NCBI RefSeq assembly: GCF_932274485.2
Contig: NC_065886.2
Span: 37,559,501 to 37,623,500 of the forward strand
DNA length: 64,000 bases
Direction: 5' to 3'
Origin: Patella vulgata
Taxonomy: Eukaryota; Mollusca; Gastropoda; Patellidae
The notes under the pieces were generated by a model. It did not search any database and had not been told where the DNA came from. It was given only the letters and a program-made list of their open reading frames with translations. Of this stretch, positions 45,421 to 57,219 are shown one piece after another. The stretch's first letter is position 1. The number at the start of each line of letters is the position of its first letter. Position numbers and translations under genes: made by a program.

Positions 45421-45852
45421 AAGCGGAGTAAAATGGTTCGAATGATCTAGAGTAGCTGTAATGTTACACATCCGAGATCAATATTAAAGACAGAAAAGGC
45501 GCATTTTAATTTTGAAAATAAAATCAAGAAGAATAGCGTTGAATTGATAGCAGAATTTGTAAACGAAAGCCAAATTCTCAGTTTTAAATGGCCACCGAAA
45601 TTGATTAATTGTTTTTTTTTTTTAACATATCTTTTAATAAAATTTCTCTTGATTGGGTATGGACTAAAACGCTACATTAATCATTAATATTGGGAATCAC
45701 ATTCTCATCATACTAAAATTGCTTTCAAATACTAGGCCTATGTTGAATTAGAAAATTATAGTAAATACCCAACAATATAATGGATTATCTCCCTTTAATC
45801 ATTGTTTTATTTTGTAGTCGAGGAATCGGCCATATTAGCACTGTCGACACTG
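45421..45852. other. no gene seen
   Basis: AT-rich spacer. Confidence 0.4.
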
Positions 45853-46112
45853 AATGAAATGAAATGAAAAGGGGTTTAATGTCCTACTGTTCTGCTCCGA
45901 CTGGGATAATGAACCCGGGCATACGCCATACAGTGTGCTGTGAGGGAAAGTTTGCCCTGGCAGCGGCACGATGGCCTACTCATATCGAATTCGGTTTTTC
46001 GTCCCATCCGAAAGAATAGACAGCTGTCCTTGTCAGGCCATCTGTCCTGCACCACTGACAAGAGGAACACCACACCGGAAAATCCCGATAAACTTTCTCG
46101 GCCAATACCTGT
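45853..46112 (-). mobile_element. SINE family B copy, head truncated, internal deletion
   Basis: Tail 'aaatgaaatgaaaaggggtt' to body 'cggccaatacctg'. The GTGCACGCCAATGTG section is missing. Confidence 0.88.
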
Positions 46113-46955
46113 CGACACTAAATGAGAGCTTATATAGATATAGATATATGTATTATCAAAAGGCGTAATGTGACGCAAAGGATTATTTCTTAGGGCTTAT
46201 TCGGGTTAATCGGCGTTTACATTTCCTTTTCTCCTTCAAGGTAGAATACAGTTTACTTCCAACCATAAAAAATAGCTAAAATAATTAAAACGTTTGCCCA
46301 GATATACAATTTTGGAAAAACCAAAGTAGCCGTTGTCTTGGAATAATATCAAGAAAACATAACAAATATATCGAAATCTTATTCTGAAGTATTATCATTG
46401 TCGAATAAATCGGTCAGACTCTCTTCCAATTTACAGCAATTGTGTTTATGACACCAAAATTGATCAAAGTGTCCATAACTTCTAGCCTCTACTTTCTTGT
46501 TATATATCTGAAACTATCCCGGTATGAAGGGTCTAAGGATAACATTTAGTCCTCTCAAATGAGAAACAATATAACATCGCAAATGTTCCACACAAATATC
46601 CTCGGCTAATGTGCGTTAATAATATTAACCCAAGAAGCAGTTCGATATGCAATTATCATCGTAATGACCATTTGACAGAATGGATACAGATATACAGCTA
46701 TTTCACCAGAGTTAATTGATTATACTCTTGTCTTAACGGTATCATAAATATAAGACCTTATTAGACTCACGCCTATAAATATCAGGTTCTAAAGGTCGCT
46801 TTGACAAAATATCAGGATATACAATATATCAGTCTGAACAAAAAAAACTAATAAACTCCCAAAACACATTGACTGGATCTATTTAATTAGATATGCTTGT
46901 CTTTGTGTCTGACTTGGACGCCATGATAGGTTTGAATTATTACACAAGTCAAGCT
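46113..46955. other. no gene seen
   Basis: AT-rich with no recognised element. Confidence 0.4.
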
Positions 46956-47550
46956 AAAACTATTGATATTTTAGAAATTTCCCAATGGGCCCGATGGTAC
47001 ACGGCCTATAAATTTTTTAAGATAATGATATTGTTCGGTAATGAAGAAACGTGATAATTAACAATGAGATATAGAAAAGGCACGGTTTTAAACTTTTTTG
47101 TTAATATCTAAACTGTGTTCATGTACTATCGTTTATGTTTTGTTGCTCGATTCCACTATTGATAATTTAGGCATTTCCCAGCGGCCCTGGTGGGACATTG
47201 CCTAATATTTTTTTTATGAGATAATGATATTGTTCGGTAATGAAATGAAATGGGGTTTAACGTCCTACTGTTCTGCGCCGAACTGGGCTAATGAAGACGG
47301 CCATACAGTGTGCTATTAGGGAAATTTTGCACTACGGCCTACTCTTGTATCGAATTTCATCTGTCAAGGGATCTTTTACGTACACGCTAATGTGTACGCG
47401 GGACCTCGGTATTTCGTCCCATCCGAACGACTAGAAAGCTGTCCTTGTCAGACAGAACATTAATGACATATAAAACGACACAGTTTTAAACTTTTTTTTA
47501 AATATCTAGACTGTCTTCATATACTATCGTCTATGTTTTCGTGCCCAGTT
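46956..47550. repeat. ~197-bp tandem duplication, second copy split by a SINE
   Basis: Copy 1 begins ~46957 ('ctattgatattttagaaatt') and copy 2 ~47154 ('ctattgataatttaggcatt'). Both contain 'gataatgatattgttcggta' followed later by 'ttttaaacttttttt' and 'catatactatcg.ctatgtt' type blocks. In copy 2 the SINE at 47241-47460 lies between them. Confidence 0.75.
47241..47460 (-). mobile_element. SINE family B copy inside the second duplicated unit
   Basis: Tail 'aaatgaaatggggtttaacg' to 'agaaagctgtccttgtcaga'. The first unit has no SINE at the equivalent place, so the insertion came after the duplication. Confidence 0.9.
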
Positions 47551-47617
47551 GAACTCAGTCTGCGTGGACCAGTCGGCTACAGTAGGGCTTCGCCAGGGCT
47601 GACAATAAGCGTATACA

Positions 47618-47800
47618 GGATTGGGTGGCCGAATGGTTTAACGCCTGTGCGTTTGATGACAAGGTCTGTCCTTGGGTCAAGTGGTATTGTCAGGGGGGCC
47701 CCATGTGTCATTGGAACATTGGCACACGGGCGGCCCAGTCCGGGCCAATGACAGTCTTGTTGCCAAGCGAACTGGTTGAGTGAGTAACGGGGGCCCGACG
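47618..47800 (+). mobile_element. tRNA-derived SINE head with a different GC-rich tail
   Basis: The head is that of family A ('gggtggccgaatggttta' and 'aaggtctgtccttgggtcaa'). After ~47690 the body is replaced by a GC-rich sequence with a 9-bp hairpin stem (tgtcattgg / ccaatgaca). It could be a distinct SINE family or a chimera. The minus-strand ORF 47577-47837 is derived from it. Confidence 0.6.
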
Positions 47801-48203
47801 GAAATATTTGACAATTAACAAGATCGTTAGCTGTCAATCAGAAATAATATTCCGGGTTTCGGGTTATGGAACCATTTCTGATTTCACCTTACCACCCAAC
47901 GTGGAATCGTTGATATCAATTTTTTCTGACCGATGCCCCTTGAGGTTCCCCCTACCTAATAATTTCAAAACTCATCGAAAAAAGGCCACTATGTTTCACG
48001 ATATTTGGAAAATAGGTCTTCATTATTTTTTTCTACAAAATATAAAAATCTTTTTTTTCTGTCACCAAATGGCTAGGCCCTCGCCGTGATGCGTCACTGC
48101 TTATAGCGTCATTGCTATTCTATTAGATGAATCCTTTATTACTGTATTCCTTACAACTAAGAAAGCACATACCTATATGTTTGAAAAAATAAAACGTAAA
48201 TAA
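47801..48203. other. no gene seen
   Basis: Nothing recognised. The plus ORF at 47808-48089 is of mixed composition with no domain. Confidence 0.35.
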
Positions 48204-48801
48204 ATGAACTTGTCCACTGGAGATTCGCGTCAAATTAAAATATCTATGAATATAAACATCAACGCCATTAACGTAAGATATCATAATACTAATAATGATA
48301 GTCTCTATACCATATTAAATGTACAAGTGGGGTTGGGTTGTTCTTGTGTCTACGTTGTCATAATGATTTGTCTGGTTTGGGTAACGTAAGTAGATAAAAC
48401 TTTACATCATATCACGCCCGGACGACCCACGGTTATTGATAAACCCAGACTTCCAGGAACAAATCTATAAATCTTAAGAGTCATCATTGCTACATGTAGA
48501 CAAAATACATAACTTGGTTTCCTCCAGGTTCCCATTTATTTATTTTCTACCATTTTATTGTAAAACAATACGAATAACGAGACAGCACCGAAGAGAATAC
48601 GTTTTAATTCATAATGCGTATTTATTTCTTCATGTTGATTTTTTAGACTTTCATTGGAACTTTTTATGTCAAGAGAATCCAAGTCAAAACGTCGCCTTTA
48701 ATAATTGTAACATGCTTAAGGGTGAATCTTGCGTTTTGATTGGTCAATTAGATACTGTCGATTGGACAATAATACCCCTCTGTTTTAGTAATTTCTTTTA
48801 A
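48204..48801 (+). CDS. speculative two-exon membrane-protein frame
   Basis: A frame from ATG 48204 runs into a strong donor (AC|GTAAGT, exon end 48385). A matching acceptor (tttcctccag) opens 48528-48801 in the right phase, giving ~151 residues with a 142-bp intron. The join creates one long hydrophobic stretch (CVYVVIMICLVWVT then FPFIYFLPFYC) followed by a basic patch, as in a membrane span. The C-terminus overlaps sequence like the MITE at 48829, and no family is recognised, so this may be chance. Confidence 0.2.
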
Positions 48802-48828
48802 AATGCTAAAATAGAATGTTACAATATC

Positions 48829-49574
48829 GATAAACACTCCCTGTTTCGCATTTAGAGGGGTGTTATTGTCCAATAGACATCTCAGGACATGCCTATTGGA
48901 CAATAACATCCCAAACTTAGGCTGCCTGTCTACAGCTAGATCCGCCTGCGAAAGACTCTAAGCTATTTAACCGACATTTTAATTCCTACATCGACAATTT
49001 TAGTCGACAATTTTTAGAAGTATTTATTTCTCTTCTATTGTCATACTGAATGTAATTAAATATGTTTATTAAGCCGTTGTGTGTATGAAAGATGTCAAAC
49101 TAATCAAAGCCGAATCACAAAATAGTCCTCTAATTATTCAATATGTTGGCGCCCATGAAAGATAATTTCACAGAGGCGGTTTTGTTTGCGAAGACAAATT
49201 TAGGAGTCTCTAACCTTGTTTTGAAAGATAAACAGATTGAAACTCTAAAGACAGTTTACAATGGTAAAGACTGTATTGCAATATAACCCACTAGCACATA
49301 TTATATATCGCTTTTACCGGAGTGGCAGTAGTTGACATAATTGCCATCTTGACATGTGTTTACATAAAACACCCGCTTCGGGTTTTTTTTACTCTGTTGT
49401 GTATACAAAGCAATCGTCCAGTCGATACGCCCCGCCCCAAAATGATCACGTGAGCGTTTTAAATGGATGGCATTTAGGGCAGTGATAGTATTCTCGAAGT
49501 ATGACTTAGATGGATTGCTGCGTGCAGTATGGGACAATAACACCCCTCTAAATGCGAAACAGGAAGTGTTTATC
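48829..49574. mobile_element. ~746-bp MITE with 42-bp terminal inverted repeats
   Basis: Ends 48829-48871 and 49532-49574 are inverted with one mismatch ('gataaacact.cctgtttcgc' leading to 'ggggtgttattgtcc'). A second, internal palindrome (48857-48911) repeats the TIR's inner part in reverse. A partial extra end lies at 48764-48783. The interior shares blocks with the element at 15681-16753. No transposase and no clear target duplication. Confidence 0.82.
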
Positions 49575-50749
49575 TCCTAAACAGTAATTGTATGGAATAG
49601 AATATTGTCCTGGGTATTTTTGTTACTGTGGTAGCGATCAGCCGCTGCAAAGATTTATATGTTCAAATTATATCGGGAAGTGCATTAATTATGTTTCACT
49701 GGAACAAATAGTCTAGTGCTCGAATTACAGACGATAACATTTTTACCGCCAGTGGCCGTTCGCTAGCGTACGAAATAATATTTTTAAATTTACAAGTTAT
49801 TATCGTTCGTGTTGAAAATTTACATCACCTGAATGTAAAACGTCTTGGGGTATTCCTGATCAATTTTTTAAACATTATTTGGATTCTAATCGTTTTACCA
49901 TCAAAGGGCCAAATATGTGACACTTAATTATCTAATAAAATCTATAAGGAGGTGGCCCATCTGGAATACCTCAACAGATAACGTCCATTTTGATGTAATC
50001 CTTTGCATACCACAATTTGATCTTTCACGATTTTGAGCCAAAATTTAGCAGCAAAATAAAATTCAAACTCTTTCCAAAACAGCAATTCGAAAGGAAGGTT
50101 AAATGATTATTATATATTATATTATGGACCCACGTTCGACATCCACTGTAGACAACGTCAGTATAAGAAAGATCTTTTTTTGTTTTGTTGTACCATTTGA
50201 TACTTATTTATCCCCACGGGGACTCGACTGTGTAATCGCCAGTCGGCAGAGAGTTCCGGTCCCAAATATTTGTATATTAGAATTAGTAACTGAAATTTGT
50301 AACACCATCGGTTAACTGTATAAATATATAATATGTCCTATCTTAAGATTGATATGAATCAACCTCGACTTGTTGAAGTGACTATTACTGAAGTGGTATC
50401 ATATAATGTTTAAATCTTATGGTAGTTAATGCTAGTTGTACTAAATATTATTGGCCAGTTATTTGAACGGGTCGATAAGACTAAAAGCCCTTAAAGTCAG
50501 TGATCACACCAGAATGTGCTATAATACTTTCTATGCACCGATAAGAATCCGTTTCTGTGAGACGGTTAATGACATTCTTGATTTAATATTGTAGATATTA
50601 TTAGTTTTGCTCTTGTTACAGAAATGGTAACTGACGTAAATCTAACTAAATGGTTTAATCTAGATCAGCTGGTTTATAATATCATTTTTTAATCAATATG
50701 TTTTCCAGTGGCTTCTATCAGCTAGGGGTTCTCGTATTCGCTTCCGGGA
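49575..50749. other. no gene seen
   Basis: AT-rich. The 70-residue ORF at 50103-50315 is unrecognised. Confidence 0.4.
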
Positions 50750-50840
50750 GATGCGGTGGCTCAGTGGGTAAGGTGGTGACTCGCTAACCTAGGTGTCTCG
50801 GGTTCGCTTCCGATGTTAGCCGAGAAAGTTTCCCGGGACT
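50750..50840 (+). mobile_element. SINE family B head
   Basis: Clean tRNA-like head: 'cggtggctcagtgggtaagg' and box B-like 'cgggttcgcttcc', then 'gccgagaaagtttcccggg'. Truncated where the next SINE begins. Confidence 0.85.
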
Positions 50841-51022
50841 AACATATGGTTCAATTTCAATTTACTTATTCGCTTGCGCGCAGGGGTCTTTAGCAGTGGT
50901 AGAAAATCGGAGGAACCAGAGATCTCCCACGAGGTTGGACAGGCGACTCTACTCCTTGTCACGTACAAGCTGGGAATCGAAACCACGCCACTTGACACAG
51001 TGATAGACCTTGTGATGACCCC
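50841..51022 (-). mobile_element. SINE family A copy, abutting the family B head
   Basis: Complement of family A from 'actaacatatggttcaattt' to the head, ending in a poly-C run. The junction with the family B head suggests insertion into it. Confidence 0.88.
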
Positions 51023-51255
51023 CCCCCCTCCAATTAAAATTAAAAACTCGGCATTGTCTGCAGAAGGTATACGGTAACAATAAGCCAGTGCTACCTATAA
51101 TCTTCGCTAAAATGTTTTGATGGGCCTCGTTAAACCCGACCACATCCCAACCGTTCGATTATTTACCTTTGATATTTTGGTTTTGTTTTCTTCATAAAGT
51201 TTCAGATAATCAATTGGAGTATCATTTAGCGTGGAATAAACCGTGAAACAGGTAT

Positions 51256-51605
51256 GCCCCCGTCAGACCTGGGTGGCGTTTTTACTGCGCTGCTGCAACC
51301 GTACGGCGACCAGAAAATGCACAAGATCGCCGGCAAACGTGAACACATCGCAAGAAAATATCCAAAAAAAGAAAGTCGCGTTTTCACAGCATTCCAGATC
51401 ACACCGCAGAACCTTGGCGATTGTTGTGAACATGCTCAAAACAAACGCCGTGACTCAGCGATCATTGGCGATCATGGAGACCACAGCACGATATTTGGCG
51501 TTTTCACCCCGCTTTTACCATGCTTATGACGATCTTGACGCGCTCTGAGACCATTTTCAGTCGTCGTAGCAGCGCAGTAAGTACACCACCCCGGTCTGAC
51601 TGAAG
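51256..51605. mobile_element. 350-bp GC-rich MITE
   Basis: Inverted ends of ~37 bp ('gtcagacctgggtggcg' and 'actgcgctgc' on the left; complement at 51569-51605) are ~85% identical. It is strikingly GC-rich in AT-rich surroundings. Related to the sequence at 7850-8630. The two plus ORFs inside (51243-51548 and 51254-51529) overlap in different frames and show no domain. Confidence 0.8.
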
Positions 51606-53718
51606 TATTGGGTATTGAGCGAAAACTGAAAATGTCGACCAGCGGCTTACAATCTCATGACTTCACGATTATTAAGACGTCGAACACATGCGAGTTCGTG
51701 CCACGGTGTTTCCAAAGATGTAATCTAAATCGTATTTCACCTAATTTTATTTTATTTGAAGACAGCAAGGTGCCAAATCGTTTTTCAATAACCATTATTG
51801 ATTTAATATAAGGAAAGGCAGTGTGAATGTTCTCCTTGATTTTAAAAGGTCATAGCGATATCATTTTATATTAGATTGATTAAACATGATTTACTCACTT
51901 ACAATATTGTAGAGTCTACTTCTTCAATACAGTTGACGACCTCTTGATTATTATTGACTTATTTAGTAGTAATTGTATTTTACTAGACAAGGTCTTGACA
52001 TGACCTTACCTGCACTCAAATAATTCAGTTATAGTGCGCAATGAATAGTCTCTTAAATCCAAAATACATCACGATCCTTAAAATATTTAATAAGTTAATA
52101 CATTGAAAACTCGCCGGTGCTTTTAAAATGGGGAAATCGCTTTCTAAAATAACATTTAGTTAAGATTAAGTATTAAGCCTTATATGTATTACGTTCATTT
52201 TCATACAAGGGTGACTTCCAAATTCATGGTCAAATAACTGTCTTACACCGCTTCTATATCTGTCATTAAAGTTGAGAAATAATAACGCAATATCAACTAA
52301 CTAACAACTATCTTTACATTAAAATAGTACAACCAGACTAGAAAGTTTTAGTTTGATGTGTCTTTACGCTATAAATAAGAACATGTTCCCAGAATCTATC
52401 AATGGTACTGTGGTACAATTAATAAAAACACTACGAGTAAATTATGTGTTGCGATAGGATTGTTCCTATTGAGTCCATGATCTGCAGGTACGTTCGGATA
52501 CATTTCGATACGGTCAACACGATTGCTACGACTGACCTCACTATCATGATAAGACCTGATACGATCGCCACGATTAAAACCACGATTTCAGTCGCAGAAC
52601 GAATCGTGATAGTGGTAACCTAGCATAAGTCTATTTAAGTATTTTTCTGGCGCATCCCTTCATTTACATTATAGAATAAAACCTGAAACGATTCTGTCTT
52701 AATAGCGCACTTGTGTGCAATTTAACATGTGTTATTACATATAAGACGCAGAAACCTTACCGATTTTCGTCACTCGCAAATAAAAAGTATGCTTTATTCA
52801 ATAATCCAGATATTAAATAAAATAACCTTGGTTTCATTCCCACGTGTGTATTAAATACTATAATAATAACCACTATAATTTCATCTAGAAATATGGGTGT
52901 TTTAATACATCAGGCGTAATTCATATTGGACGATCTTTATTACCACTCTCGGGTATTACCATGTCCTTGGTAAATACACACACACTTATTACATAAAGGC
53001 AAGAAGATGTGCTCAGGGGAGATCACTTATTTCATAATAACTAGAAATGGTGCTCATAGGATGTAGTAAATTCATTATAACATCCTCCCTTGTTTATTGA
53101 TATTATCAATTATAGTCTAAGGAAGATTAGTTGAACGTTTTACTCGTTAATTAAAATTTGGTCTGCTGGGATCCTTAAAGCTGTATTCTTCATGAGTTTT
53201 TTTTGTATGGCAATACTATATAAATTACACCCCGACCCCCAGATGTCCATGCATGAAAGGAACCAGCTTTCGTTTGCATAAAAAAAACCAATTACGATCA
53301 AACTGGATCTTGTGTGGGCTTCAATGGATTGCATAAGTTATATGAGATCATATTCTGTCTTTGTTGAAAAAGTCAATGTTAAGATATAACCTATTTTGTG
53401 TTCAATTGTCGACACACACTTTACAATTAATTAAAAGCCGACTTAGGAAACTAATAATTTAAAACCTTCACCATTAATCGAAATAATACATCGGATTATT
53501 TTGGCCTAAAATAATGAGGCGCGGCTGCTTTAATATTACAAAATGTGTCGAATAGCATAATATATTTTAAAATACAGATGTGACGTCACCCTTTGATGTT
53601 GGCGTACCGTTATTTCAAATAATCGTACGGGCAACTTTCCAATCGTACCTTGTCAAATATTAGACTCGAGTGACGTATTTCACTGTAAACGCACGTGCGG
53701 AGTTTCTGTATTTTAAGA
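51606..53718. other. no supported gene
   Basis: AT-rich. Two weak leads: a minus-strand ATG frame at 52837-52763 encoding a signal-like peptide and ending in a GTAAGG donor, for which I found no usable next exon; and a 64-residue minus ORF at 53334-53140 with no family. A CRE (TGACGTCA) occurs at 53581-53588. Confidence 0.35.
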
Positions 53719-53834
53719 TGTTTAATGGTCTCGAGCTGAGACATTGTGTAATATATTGTAAAAACACTCGGACCTGACGGTCCTCTTGTTGTTACAATAT
53801 ATTACTTAATGTCTCGCTCTCGACCATTAAACAA
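53719..53834. repeat. hairpin with ~42-bp arms
   Basis: 53719-53761 ('gtttaatggtctcgagctga') pairs with 53794-53834 around a ~32-nt loop that itself contains a short GGACCTGACGGTCC stem. ~90% complementary. Confidence 0.75.
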
Positions 53835-54100
53835 TACATATTAAACTTTAATTTTTACATATCCAGCTATTTGTGACGTTATAATGTATTTTTGTGAATG
53901 ATAAAGTGGGTTCTTGGAACGGAATAAGGTTACTAGATATTCCAGCCAGTCTATCCGTGAGGCCAGACTAATTTGAATTTATGTTTTTCGGGGCCTTAAT
54001 CAATCAATAATCTACCCGATTCTTGTTTTGTTAAAATTTCAAAAGTTAAATATTTGGAACTAAAAGCTTTTTGTTTCTCGAAGAGAATTTAAAGACAGAA
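53835..54100. other. no gene seen
   Basis: AT-rich spacer. Confidence 0.4.
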
Positions 54101-54102
54101 TA

Positions 54103-54290
54103 AATTCAAATTAGTATGGCCTGTGTCTAATCAACGAGAATATACTAAATTAGAATATTAGAGAGAGTATTTTTAATAAATGTTTCTGAAGAACAGAGAT
54201 ACAAATTGGTATGGCCTGTGTTTAATCAACTAGACGAGAATGTTCTAAGTTGCAATGTTAATAGACAGGGCTAAGTCCCGACCCCCGTCA
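54103..54290. repeat. ~103-bp tandem duplication
   Basis: 'attagtatggcctgtgtcta' at ~54110 recurs as 'attggtatggcctgtgttta' at ~54205, with matching flanks. Confidence 0.7.
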
Positions 54291-54294
54291 AAGG

Positions 54295-54520
54295 CGTACA
54301 TTTCTAGAATTCTGTGGAACTCAAGGGAAAAACAGCGCAAGTAGACCGTCTAAATTCGATCCAACATAACACACATGTCATAAGAAAGGAGGTGCCATTT
54401 TGGCGCAAAGCTCGCGGTATTGTCAATAGTTCAGTTTTCTGCGTTGGAAATGAGATATTTGAATTTCTAAATTCATTTAGTCCCAATGGCGTCGCATTAT
54501 GATCAGGGTCGTCTTAACTT
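54295..54520. repeat. repeat E copy
   Basis: Shares order and sequence with 62470-62660: 'gaattctgtg', 'gccgcaaagct' type, 'gaatttct' and 'gatcagggtcgtctta'. Overlapping ORFs on both strands are not conserved. Confidence 0.65.
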
Positions 54521-55260
54521 AAACGGAAACATGTATTAAAGAACACCAGAGTATAGACGTTATGTATTATACAGCATTGGGATTCCTAGCTATTCCAAAC
54601 ATATAGAGAGCACCGAATACGATCTGAATGAACATTTTTATTTGAATCGATAAATTAGTGAAATTGCCCTTTTCTATAGAGGTATGATGTTTTAAAGTAA
54701 ATGGTTCTGTGGGGAATTTTGTTAAAATACATCTCGTCAAACGAATATTTACTTTGTAATTATAGTCTGAATCCAGCTATTACAGATTTTTTAAAATCAA
54801 CTTAAAAGACTCCTCGGCGCACTTTCTAACATCGAAACAAATCAAATCAATATTCTGACGACATCTATTGAAAGAAACCGACGAGTTGAAATGTATTTAT
54901 ATTTTTGTTTAAAGAGTTATTATGACTTTAATCAAGTAAATCAATATCATATTCAAAATAATCTTCAATTTCTATAATATTGAAAATAGAGCACGGACGT
55001 AATTCGAGTCGGTTTGCGGAACTCTATGTAAAATGTGGAAGACTCGTGAATTAAATCTTGAAACGTCTATATCTCGGCAAATAATCATTTAATTTATCTC
55101 CAGTTAGGAATCAAAACATTCGCTTACTAAACTCCTCGAAAACCCCTACAAAGGCAATCATCAATTTTTAATTTTGATCAAAATGGACTTGCACTGTTTA
55201 GTCAATTTAAGTGAAATCTTACCAACAGTGTGTTCTATAATTGTGATAGAGCAGTAAATA
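54521..55260. other. no gene seen
   Basis: AT-rich sequence, nothing recognised. Confidence 0.4.
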
Positions 55261-56795
55261 TACTATTCAAAAAGTAGGGGATATTGAAATGCAAATACCT
55301 ATGCAGGTTGTGATGTGATAAATAGTCATGGACACTTGACATGCCTTGGGAGTATGTTCACAGATGAAGACCTTATCGCCCCAACAGAACCACTGAGCAG
55401 CACTTGCGACACGCAATAGCTCCATACACGTGGGAGGGGTTCATTGTCAAATTTGACACTTCAAGGAAGGGTTGATGAAAACTGCCGCTTGCTGGTTTAT
55501 CCTACCCATGTTTGCTTTCCTATCGGTTCTTGCATAAGATTTACTGTTTAGCGTATCTTTGTTTTAGTGTGTTCTGTGTTATTTACAATGAGACGTCTTA
55601 AACATGATAACCGTCTACGTGCTATTGGCATGCTTCAAATGGGTTCTACACAGCTAGAAGTATCCAGCATGCTTAATGTGTCACAGTCTGTGATCAGCAG
55701 ACTGTGGAACCGGTACCAACAAACACACAATGCTGATGATAGACCTCGTCACACAAGCCCAGGATCGATACATTCGTACACAGGTCCTGCAAAATCGAGG
55801 ACAAACGGCCAATCAGCTTTCTGTAAACTTGTACCAAGTTACAGGAATTCGAGTTACACTCCAAACGATTAGAAATCGGCTACATGCAGCCTATTTGCAT
55901 GCGCGACGACCACGTGTTGTGCCTCCATTAACTAGCCAGCACTTGACAAACAGGCGCCAATGGTATAGGCAGCGTAGAAATTGGGGTAATCGTCGATGGT
56001 CGCGTGTAATGTTCTCAGATGAGTCCAGATTTACTCTGGATTTCACCGATAGGCGTGCTCGCGTTTGGAGGCGTGTAAATGAGCGTCATGTTAACGTTAA
56101 CGTCAGACAGCATGACAGATTCGGGCGTGGGTCTGTTATGGTGTGGGGAGGAATCGCCATGACTGGCAGAACGGACTTGCATATTGTTCAAGGAAGGGTC
56201 ACTGGGGTGTACTACCGTGACCACATCCTGGCACCGATAGTTCTGCCCTTTGCTCATCGTGCAGGTCGACTTTTCATCTTTCAAGATGATAATACCCGTG
56301 CCCACCGCGCTCGTGTCGTGAATGACTACCTTCAGCGTCACCATATTGTTCTTTTTCTGGCCAGCCATGCGTCCTGGCCCTACCCCTATATGGAGCATGT
56401 CTGGGACATGATCGGGAGACGTGTTCGTCAACGTCAACCGACAACACTGCAAGAATTGGCCGTGGCACTGCAAGAGGAGTGGGTCAGATTGCCCCAAATC
56501 GTGAATGGACGGTTGATTAGGAACATGCCACGACGAATTGCTGAATGTCTGAGGATTGGTAGAGCAATTACTCATTATTAAGACAAAAATCAAAAACGTC
56601 CATTTTCACTTTTGACAGTGTATCTCTTTGCAAGTGAAATGGGGCCGTCAGATAAGCCGCCCATATGAACCGTTTATGTTCATGTGTAGGCAATTGGCCT
56701 GTTATTAACATACACTGGTTACCTCTAATAAAAACAGCAGTGCATTTTCGCAGTTTTGTATTGTTTCTGAATATCCCCTACTTTTTTTAAGAGTA
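55261..56795 (+). mobile_element. Tc1-type DNA transposon (DD34E), 1535 bp
   Basis: Ends 'tactattcaaaaagtagggg' and the complement ('cctacttttttt' to 'aagagta'), flanked by TA on both sides (55259-55260 and 56796-56797). Full length, encoding one transposase. Parent type of the deleted copy at 11222-11910 and a relative of the element at 38044-39566, with which it shares terminal repeats. Confidence 0.95.
55588..56581 (+). CDS. Tc1-family transposase, frameshifted at the hinge and locally scrambled
   Basis: The first frame (ATG 55588, MRRLKHDNRLRAIGML) gives the helix-turn-helix region. A small deletion at the basic hinge (~55742) shifts to the frame open from 55730 to 56581. There D97 (FSDESRF), D187 (FQDDN) and E222 (MEHVWD) form the DD34E triad, with 34 residues between the last two. 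Residues ~209-220, where the family has WPA..SPDLxPI, read as unrelated residues because two nearby indels shift the frame out and back. So the spacing survives but the motif is lost. Non-functional as it stands. Confidence 0.92.
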
Positions 56796-57219
56796 TATTT
56801 CTATATAAATCCGGTATGTTGGAATACGGATGCGCAATGGTCTAGTGAACAGGCATGCCCAGTTTTATAACTATCGAAATCGAATCGTGTTCAAAGTGAT
56901 ACTAACCCATTAAACATATTTGATATAAGTGTTAATCTGCAACGATGACAATAACGAGTTGGATTTAGTCTGTAAACTGAGAATGATGATGAACTATAAT
57001 CAAATGTTATTATATATGAAGTTCTGTTTGATCTGTTATCGACGTGTGGACTAATGACGAGTTCTAAATACACAGCAAGGGCTGAATAGCATATTATCAT
57101 CATTCATTCGACATTTACATAAGAAAAACCGTCTACATTTGTATCGAAAATAAACTAACTCTTTTTCTCAGACATAAAAAAAACTTAAATGGTAAGAGCA
57201 AATGAAAAATCAGTAATGG

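Noticed and set aside
51243-51548. two overlapping ~100-residue plus ORFs
   Set aside because: Within the 350-bp GC-rich MITE, in different frames, with no domain.
52763-52837. minus-strand signal-peptide-like exon with GTAAGG donor
   Set aside because: The next acceptors I tried lead to stops within a few codons. Hydrophobic frames are common in AT-rich DNA.
56015-56593. 192-residue minus-strand ORF
   Set aside because: Antisense shadow of the Tc1 transposase. The minus ORFs at 38434-38742 and 39184-39474 are likewise shadows.
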